Of a stretch of 56,769 bases of DNA, positions 52,034 through 56,769 are shown in pieces. The stretch is from JBMNNS01 sp050942625 (GTDB lineage: Bacteria > Bacillota > Dethiobacteria > DTU022 > UBA8154), in the NCBI GenBank assembly GCA_050942625.1, contig JBMNNS010000002.1:1-56769 (forward strand). The letters run 5' to 3'. The position numbers and the translations under genes were made by a program. Every line of letters starts with the position of its first letter. Position 1 is the first letter of the stretch. Under the pieces are notes generated by a model, which was not told the DNA's origin, searched no databases, and saw only the letters and a list, made by a program, of their open reading frames with translations.

Positions 52034-52052
52034 GGGAGACCCCTGGTCTCCC
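52034..52052. repeat. Perfect GGGAGACC/GGTCTCCC hairpin (GTAGGGG-type repeat)
   Basis: GGGAGACC and GGTCTCCC with a 3-nt loop, preceded by GTAG. It resembles the copy at 27198-27238. No T-run follows on either strand, so it is not a classic terminator, though it lies between the SRP RNA and dnaX. Confidence 0.5.
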
Positions 52053-52057
52053 ATTTT

Positions 52058-52088
52058 CCTGCTTCTTGTTTCCTGCTTCTTGCTTCTT
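52058..52088 (-). repeat. GAAGCAAG-type tandem repeat
   Basis: On the minus strand AAGAAGCAAGAAGCAGGAAA is repeated in part. It belongs with the tracts at 14226-14350 and 20761-20806, and here lies right next to the GTAGGGG-type hairpin. Confidence 0.65.
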
Positions 52089-52103
52089 ATAATATTATTA
52101 ATG

Positions 52104-52370
52104 GTCGTGCACCTACCTTTGACTCTTCCTCCCAGGCGTAACCCGGGCAGTTTGCTCTGCCCCAGCAACCCCATGGCACCCGCAAGGTTCCACTTACCGC
52201 TGCTTCCTTCCGGATCTGACGGGGTTCATGGGCTCACGCTGCATGGGACCAGGGCTTCCTCACCACTTACCAGGGGCAGGCCCTGAAAAAATAGAGCCGG
52301 GGGTAGGAATTCAATCCTGCTATAGCGGGTTGCAGGTTCAGGGCACCGCTACCTCCCCATTTAGCACGAC
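52104..52370 (-). ncRNA. ffs: Signal recognition particle RNA (long Firmicute 6S-type scRNA)
   Basis: About 267 nt on the minus strand. The diagnostic SRP domain core is present (GTCAGATCCGGAAGGAAGCA and CAGCGGTAAG). The 5' end GTCGTGC pairs with the 3' end GCACGAC, and an Alu-type domain lies in between, as in Bacillus scRNA. It follows tRNA-Ser by 18 bp and precedes dnaX, the same order as in Bacillus, so the RNAs are probably co-transcribed. The pairing of the ends defines the limits to within a few bases. Confidence 0.95.
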
Positions 52371-52388
52371 CAAATTTTAGACAAAAAA

Positions 52389-52480
52389 TGGCGGAGAGAG
52401 AGGGATTCGAACCCTCGATACGGTACCACCGTATACTCGCTTTCCAGGCGAGCGCCTTCGTCCAACTCAGCCATCTCTCC
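52389..52480 (-). tRNA. tRNA-Ser (GGA)
   Basis: A 92-nt class II tRNA with encoded CCA. Acceptor GGAGAGA pairs with TCTCTCC, discriminator G, then CCA. The anticodon arm GCTCGC-CTGGAAA-GCGAGT gives anticodon GGA. A long variable arm (TACGGTGG...CCGTA) and T-arm GAGGGTTCGAATCCCTC follow. It reads UCC and UCU. Confidence 0.97.
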
Positions 52481-52550
52481 GCATCGTTGTGACCATTCTT
52501 ATTTTAACGCAAATAATCATATTTTGCAAGGGATCCTTTCTTAATCCCCT

Positions 52551-55500
52551 CTAATCGGAAAAATACCTTATCCCGGCCTCAAAAAGATGCTGGTCTTTTT
52601 CTCCCGGGACATTGATGCCTACATGCGGGCCAACCCTTTCAGAATGGGCCATTTTGCCCAGTATCCTCCCATCAGGGCTAGTAATCGCCTCAATAGCTTC
52701 AAAGGAGCCGTTGGGATTGCAGGTAATATCATTACTGGGGTTACCCTTTAAATCCACATATTGGGTAGCAACCTGCCCCTTGCTGATAAGGTCTGCAATT
52801 ACATTTTTACTGGCTATAAAACGCCCCTCCCCATGGGAAACAGGCAACGTATGAATGTCTCCCAGCTTCACCCTGGAAAACCACGGTGAAAGAACGGAGG
52901 CTACTCTGGTACGTACCATGCGGGAAACATGGCGCCCAAGGGTATTAAAGGTAAGCGTAGGACTATCCTCAGTAAGATCCCGAATTTCACCATAAGGTAC
53001 CAACCCCAGTTTAATCAGGGCCTGAAAACCGTTGCAAATACCCAGTATCAAACCGTCCTTTTCGTGTAGAAACTTCATGACCGCTTCTTTAATAAAGGGG
53101 TTTCTAAACATAACTGCTATGAATTTTCCGGAACCTTCCGGTTCGTCCCCACCACTAAACCCACCGGGGAACATAATTATTTGTGCCTTCTCTATGCAGC
53201 GGACCAATTCGGAAACGGATTGTTCTACATCTACCGGGGTAAGGTTCCTGATAACTATGGTATCCACAATTCCGCCTGCTTTTTGAAAAGCCCTGGCAGA
53301 ATCATATTCGCAGTTAGTCCCTGGGAAAACAGGGATCAGGATCCTTGGTTTAGCCACGGGAAAGCGTGGTTTAAAGGCTCTTCTCCTTTCGAAATTGATT
53401 ATTTGGGGCTCTGGCAAGCTACTTCCCGCCTTGGTGGGGAAAACCTTTTCCAAAGGTTCTTCCCAGGCCGCTAAAGCCTCCTGGATGGGGATTTCCAGAT
53501 CATTAAGTCTGATTGCTTCCTTTTCCTGTGTATAACCCAGCAACTTATAATCCAGACCGGCCAAAACAGCGTCAAGGTCAGCCTTGGTATCAATTTCTAA
53601 AACAAGGGATCCATAGTCAGGGATAAATAGGGATTCTGGCTGGACCGTGTTGTTGAAAATAAATCCAATGCGGTTGCCGAAAGACATTTTACTGATTGCT
53701 GCCGCCAGCCCTCCCATCCTGATAGTATGGGAAGCAAGGACCTGTCCCGCTCGCATAAGTGCATTGATCTGCTGAAAATTTTTTTGCAGCCTGGGAAAAT
53801 CAGGCAGTTCATTTTCATCCCTGGGAGCGGGGACCAGCACTACCCTGCTACCCGGCCTTTTAAATTCCTGGGAAACAATATGTCCGGCATCAGCCACATT
53901 AATGGCAAAAGCAACAAGCGTGGGGGGGACGTCCAGATCCATGAAGGTGCCGGACATACTGTCCTTTCCACCTATAGCCGGGATCTGCAACTGTTTTTGC
54001 GCATAAAAGGCTCCCAAAAGGGCTGCAAAAGGTTTCCCCCAGCGCTTGGGGTCTTCCCCCAGTTTTTCAAAATATTCCTGCAGGGTAAGGCGGATCTTCC
54101 TATAATCCCCGCCAAGAGCTACAACCCTGGTTACCGCTTCCACAACGGCATAAAGGGCTCCATGAAAAGGGCTCCATTTTGATAGCTGCGGGTTGTAACC
54201 AAAGGTCATAATCGTAGCTGTAGAAGTTTCTCCCCGGAGGATAGGCAACTTGGCTACCATGCCCTCTGCAGGCGTAGCCTGGTATTTCCCACCAAGGGGA
54301 AATAGCACTGTTCCTGCACCAACGGTGCTGTCGAATCTTTCCACCAGGCCCCGCTGACTGCAAACATTCAGGTCCTGCAAATTGACCAGCCAGGCAGACT
54401 TTAAATCAGGCAGTTCCTTTACGACGTTTTCAGGTAGTGTTTTAAAATAATTTTCTTTTTCTTTTGGGGAAACCACGGCTACCTTTGTCTTTTGTTTTAC
54501 CCCGCTACTATTAAGAAAGTCCCTGCTTAAGTCTACAATAAGTTTATTTCTCCAAAACATCTTCATTCTTCTTTCGGTGGCAACCCTGGCTATAACGGTA
54601 GCTTCCACATTTTCTCTACGGGCATATTCCTGGAATGCCGCCGCATCCTCGGCAGCAAGAATAACAGCCATGCGCTCCTGTGATTCGGAAATAGCTAATT
54701 CAGTACCGTCCAGCCCTTCGTATTTTTTGGGCACAAGGTCAAGATTTATTTCTACACCTTCAGCTAATTCACCGACTGCCACAGAAACACCACCTGCGCC
54801 GAGGTCGTTGCTTTTTTTAATCATGGTGCTGACCTTTGGTTCCCGGAAAAGCCTTTGGATCATCCTTTCCGTAGGCGGATTACCCTTTTGCACCTCTGCC
54901 CCACAGGTAAAAAGCGAATCTATGGTGTGTTCCTTAGAGGAGCCGGTAGCACCGCCACAGCCGTCCCTGCCGGTCCTTCCCCCCAACAGGATTATTACAT
55001 CACCGGCAGCGGGTTTTTTTCTGACAACATTACTTTTAGGGGCAGCGCTGATAACGGCACCAATTTCCATCCTTTTGGCCAGGAAGCCTTCATCATATAT
55101 TTCGGCTACCTGCCCTGTAGCCAGGCCGATCTGATTTCCATAGGAACTATAGCCTGCAGCTGCACTGGTAGTTATTTTACGTTGGGGTAGTTTGCCAGGA
55201 AGGGTGTCTTCAACCTTCCTTCGTGGGTCTGCGCTACCTGTTACACGCATGGCCTGGTAAACATAGGTTCTCCCGGAAAGGGGATCCCTGATGGCACCTC
55301 CCAGGCAGGTGGCCGCCCCGCCAAAGGGTTCTATTTCAGTGGGATGGTTATGGGTTTCATTTTTAAACATGACCAGCCATTCTTCCTCGTTTCCATTTAC
55401 TTTGACAGGAACCACAATACTAGCAGCATTGACCTCCTCGGATTCGTCCAAGTCTTCCAGGAGACCTTTTTTCTTCATTTCCCTCATAGCAATAAGGGCA

Positions 55501-56336
55501 ATATCCATGAGACTCATTTCTTTTTCTTTTGCTTCAGCCCCATAAACATCTGCCCTGGAAGAAAGGTATTCCAGGTACGCTTTTTCGATAGGCCTGGTAA
55601 AGCGGCCTTTTTCTAGATCAACATCCTCAATTTTAGTTAGAAAGGTAGTATGCCGGCAATGATCCGACCAATAGGTATCAATAACCCTGATCTCTGTTAT
55701 GGTAGGATCCCTTTTTTCCGTATCACAAAAATAGGCCTGGCAAAATAGAAGGTCCTCAAGGCTCATAGCTAGCCCTATATCTTCGGAAAATAATTTTATT
55801 TCAGCAGGGGTTTTTTCAATAAAACCTCGAATTATTTCCACATCTTGTGGGACAGCTACCTCCATTTCAAGATTCTGTGGTTTAGAAAAATCTGCTTCCC
55901 GGGATTCAACAGGGTTAATACAATATTTTTTTATCCGGGCTAAATCATCCTGGGAAAGTTCCCCCCTTAGAACAATTACCCTGGCACAACGAATAAGGGG
56001 GGGTCTTTTCTGGGTAAGGAACTGCACACACTGCGCCGTCGACTCTGCCCGCTGATCAAATTGACCGGGTAAGTATTCCATGGCAAAAATATGCTCGTCC
56101 TCGCCAACTGGTAGTTCTTCATCATAGCAAATATCCACTGCTGGCTCAGAAAAAATAATCTGGCGTGCCTTAAAATATTCTTCATCACTTAACCCAGAAA
56201 TATCATAGCGGTTCACTATTCTGACATTTTCCAGCTTCTCGATGTTGAGGTTTTCCCGTAGATCATGATACAAATTTTGGGCCTCGATATCAAAACCCTG
56301 GCCCTTTTCCACGTAGATTCTTTTTATTGATCCCAA
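52551..56336 (-). CDS. purL: Phosphoribosylformylglycinamidine synthase, single-chain
   Basis: A 1261-residue fused PurL-PurQ of the clade found in Clostridia and Streptococcus (about 1240-1260 residues). N-terminal PurS-like part (about 1-100), linker, two AIRS-like ATP-binding halves (SDHCRHTTFLTKIED; MFKNETHNHPTEIEPFGGAATCLGG; SNDLGAGGVSVAVGELAEG; GGKDSMSGTFMDLDVPPTLVAFA) and a C-terminal glutaminase (from about 1000) with MFPGGFSGGDEPEGS, catalytic Cys in GLILGICNGFQALIKLG and VSHGEGRF with a closing HSERVGP. It makes FGAM from FGAR, glutamine and ATP. TTG start with GGGGG 10 nt upstream. Promoter at 56437-56465; the leader holds two small hairpins. Confidence 0.96.
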   Translation of the reverse strand: MGSIKRIYVEKGQGFDIEAQNLYHDLRENLNIEKLENVRIVNRYDISGLSDEEYFKARQIIFSEPAVDICYDEELPVGEDEHIFAMEYLPGQFDQRAESTAQCVQFLTQKRPPLIRCARVIVLRGELSQDDLARIKKYCINPVESREADFSKPQNLEMEVAVPQDVEIIRGFIEKTPAEIKLFSEDIGLAMSLEDLLFCQAYFCDTEKRDPTITEIRVIDTYWSDHCRHTTFLTKIEDVDLEKGRFTRPIEKAYLEYLSSRADVYGAEAKEKEMSLMDIALIAMREMKKKGLLEDLDESEEVNAASIVVPVKVNGNEEEWLVMFKNETHNHPTEIEPFGGAATCLGGAIRDPLSGRTYVYQAMRVTGSADPRRKVEDTLPGKLPQRKITTSAAAGYSSYGNQIGLATGQVAEIYDEGFLAKRMEIGAVISAAPKSNVVRKKPAAGDVIILLGGRTGRDGCGGATGSSKEHTIDSLFTCGAEVQKGNPPTERMIQRLFREPKVSTMIKKSNDLGAGGVSVAVGELAEGVEINLDLVPKKYEGLDGTELAISESQERMAVILAAEDAAAFQEYARRENVEATVIARVATERRMKMFWRNKLIVDLSRDFLNSSGVKQKTKVAVVSPKEKENYFKTLPENVVKELPDLKSAWLVNLQDLNVCSQRGLVERFDSTVGAGTVLFPLGGKYQATPAEGMVAKLPILRGETSTATIMTFGYNPQLSKWSPFHGALYAVVEAVTRVVALGGDYRKIRLTLQEYFEKLGEDPKRWGKPFAALLGAFYAQKQLQIPAIGGKDSMSGTFMDLDVPPTLVAFAINVADAGHIVSQEFKRPGSRVVLVPAPRDENELPDFPRLQKNFQQINALMRAGQVLASHTIRMGGLAAAISKMSFGNRIGFIFNNTVQPESLFIPDYGSLVLEIDTKADLDAVLAGLDYKLLGYTQEKEAIRLNDLEIPIQEALAAWEEPLEKVFPTKAGSSLPEPQIINFERRRAFKPRFPVAKPRILIPVFPGTNCEYDSARAFQKAGGIVDTIVIRNLTPVDVEQSVSELVRCIEKAQIIMFPGGFSGGDEPEGSGKFIAVMFRNPFIKEAVMKFLHEKDGLILGICNGFQALIKLGLVPYGEIRDLTEDSPTLTFNTLGRHVSRMVRTRVASVLSPWFSRVKLGDIHTLPVSHGEGRFIASKNVIADLISKGQVATQYVDLKGNPSNDITCNPNGSFEAIEAITSPDGRILGKMAHSERVGPHVGINVPGEKDQHLFEAGIRYFSD

Positions 56337-56436
56337 CGAATTAATGCCCCCTCAAAATATCTGTTATTTGCTAAAAAAAGCAAACTACAGGTTGGGTTAC
56401 CTTTTCCAAATTGCAAACTGCTAACCTGACGTCCCC

Positions 56437-56465
56437 ATCATAATACAATTTTATTTCCTTGCCAA
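56437..56465 (-). promoter_or_regulatory. Predicted promoter of purL
   Basis: On the minus strand TTGGCA (56460-56465) and TATGAT (56437-56442) are 17 bp apart. The leader of about 95 nt has CAGGTT/AACCTG (56388-56393 with 56423-56428) and TTTGCT/AGCAAA (56367-56372 with 56379-56384). No purine-riboswitch core (for example the conserved TATA...GTC...TACC) was found. Confidence 0.6.
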
Positions 56466-56560
56466 GTGTCCAATAAAGTAAATCTGAGGTTATGATATAA
56501 AATTCCAAAAAGTACAAGCACTGTAAGATACAGGGCTAAGCCTTACCTTCATCAGGGAAA

Positions 56561-56769
56561 TTAATCTGAACGTACCAACCCCCGTCGTCGGTAGATATCT
56601 TCTTTTGATCTAATATTAAGTGTGCCTTTCTTGACTCTGATACCTGTTAGGATTGCCATCTCTTCCAGATGAAGAATACCGTAGTATTCATCTTCTCGAT
56701 AATGCTGCGGTCATCGTAGCGGTCATAGACCTCTAAAGGTTTACGCACCGATCCATTTGTCAAAAAGAC
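56561..56769 (-). pseudogene. Transposase remnant with internal deletion
   Basis: Reading in from the window edge on the minus strand, one frame gives FLTNGSVRKPLEVYDRYDD and RSIIE, matching a stretch of DDE transposases (IS4/IS1634-like). At about 56695 the homology shifts to another frame, REDEYYGILHLEEMAILTG and KKGTLNIRSKEDIYRRRGL, which matches the C-terminal end of such transposases. The part between is missing, so the gene is broken. The 5' part lies outside the window. The family level is a judgement from pattern only. Confidence 0.6.

Noticed and set aside
56337..56560. Purine riboswitch before purL
   Set aside because: The leader has small hairpins but none of the conserved core bases of the purine or PRPP riboswitches that I could recognise.
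1..56769. CRISPR array, phage or integrase module
   Set aside because: No regularly spaced direct repeats, cas genes, integrase or structural phage genes were seen.

Overview
The window looks like chromosome of an endospore-forming Clostridia-class Firmicute, probably related to the Peptococcaceae (Desulfotomaculum/Pelotomaculum/Thermincola type). Evidence: spoIIQ, spoIID, spoIIID, mbl, murA and ywmB lie together; the dnaX-ybaB-recR block is preceded by tRNA-Ser and a long Firmicute-type SRP RNA, as in Bacillus subtilis; there is a strict-anaerobe flavour (rubrerythrin, a broken FprA flavodiiron protein). The DNA is moderately AT-rich, ribosome binding sites are strong, and TTG starts are frequent. 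The species cannot be fixed from sequence alone. No CRISPR array, rRNA or complete insertion sequence was seen.

Region 1 (about 0.3-15 kb) is a mixed housekeeping stretch: ymdB-like phosphodiesterase, rubrerythrin, cyclodeaminase-like protein, a large orphan hybrid sensor kinase, two CBS-domain proteins, purC, a YolD-like protein, an IscU/NifU scaffold, an MBL-fold hydrolase, a DUF421-DUF4363 pair, YjbQ, a MaoC hydratase, a DUF134 regulator and an isopropylmalate-dehydrogenase-family enzyme. The FprA gene at 7055-7895 has lost about 120 codons and changed frame, so it is a pseudogene. Two tiny genes with good Shine-Dalgarno sequences may sit between the first CBS gene and the kinase.

Region 2 (about 16-31.5 kb) carries envelope functions: an LCP ligase with a TagA/WecG glycosyltransferase, a sodium/solute symporter, an Ste24-like protease, a MetE/UROD-like protein with an alpha/beta hydrolase, a SurA-N lipidless foldase-like protein, a secreted phosphodiester glycosidase, pyrE, and a three-gene module of an S-layer-like protein, a second copper-amine-oxidase-N-domain protein and a TolC-family coiled-coil protein. 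The S-layer-like gene has a long structured leader.

Region 3 (about 31.8-42.6 kb) is a secondary cell-wall polymer locus. One minus-strand operon runs TagO, WecB, CsaB (pyruvyl transferase), a GT4 glycosyltransferase, a DUF4330 protein, an unknown membrane protein and a Wzy/O-antigen-ligase-like protein. MurJ and a plus-strand pair (GNAT-like protein, PIG-L deacetylase) are next to it. Together with TagA and LCP from region 2 this gives most of a pathway: GlcNAc-lipid start, ManNAc supply and addition, polymer extension, pyruvylation and attachment to peptidoglycan.

Region 4 (about 43-49 kb) is the sporulation and cell-shape block. SpoIIQ has a LytM fold lacking the catalytic histidines and is preceded by a good sigma-F/G-type promoter. 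Region 5 (49.2-56.3 kb) is recR, ybaB, dnaX, SRP RNA, tRNA-Ser(GGA) and the single-chain purL. The right edge holds a transposase remnant with an internal deletion.
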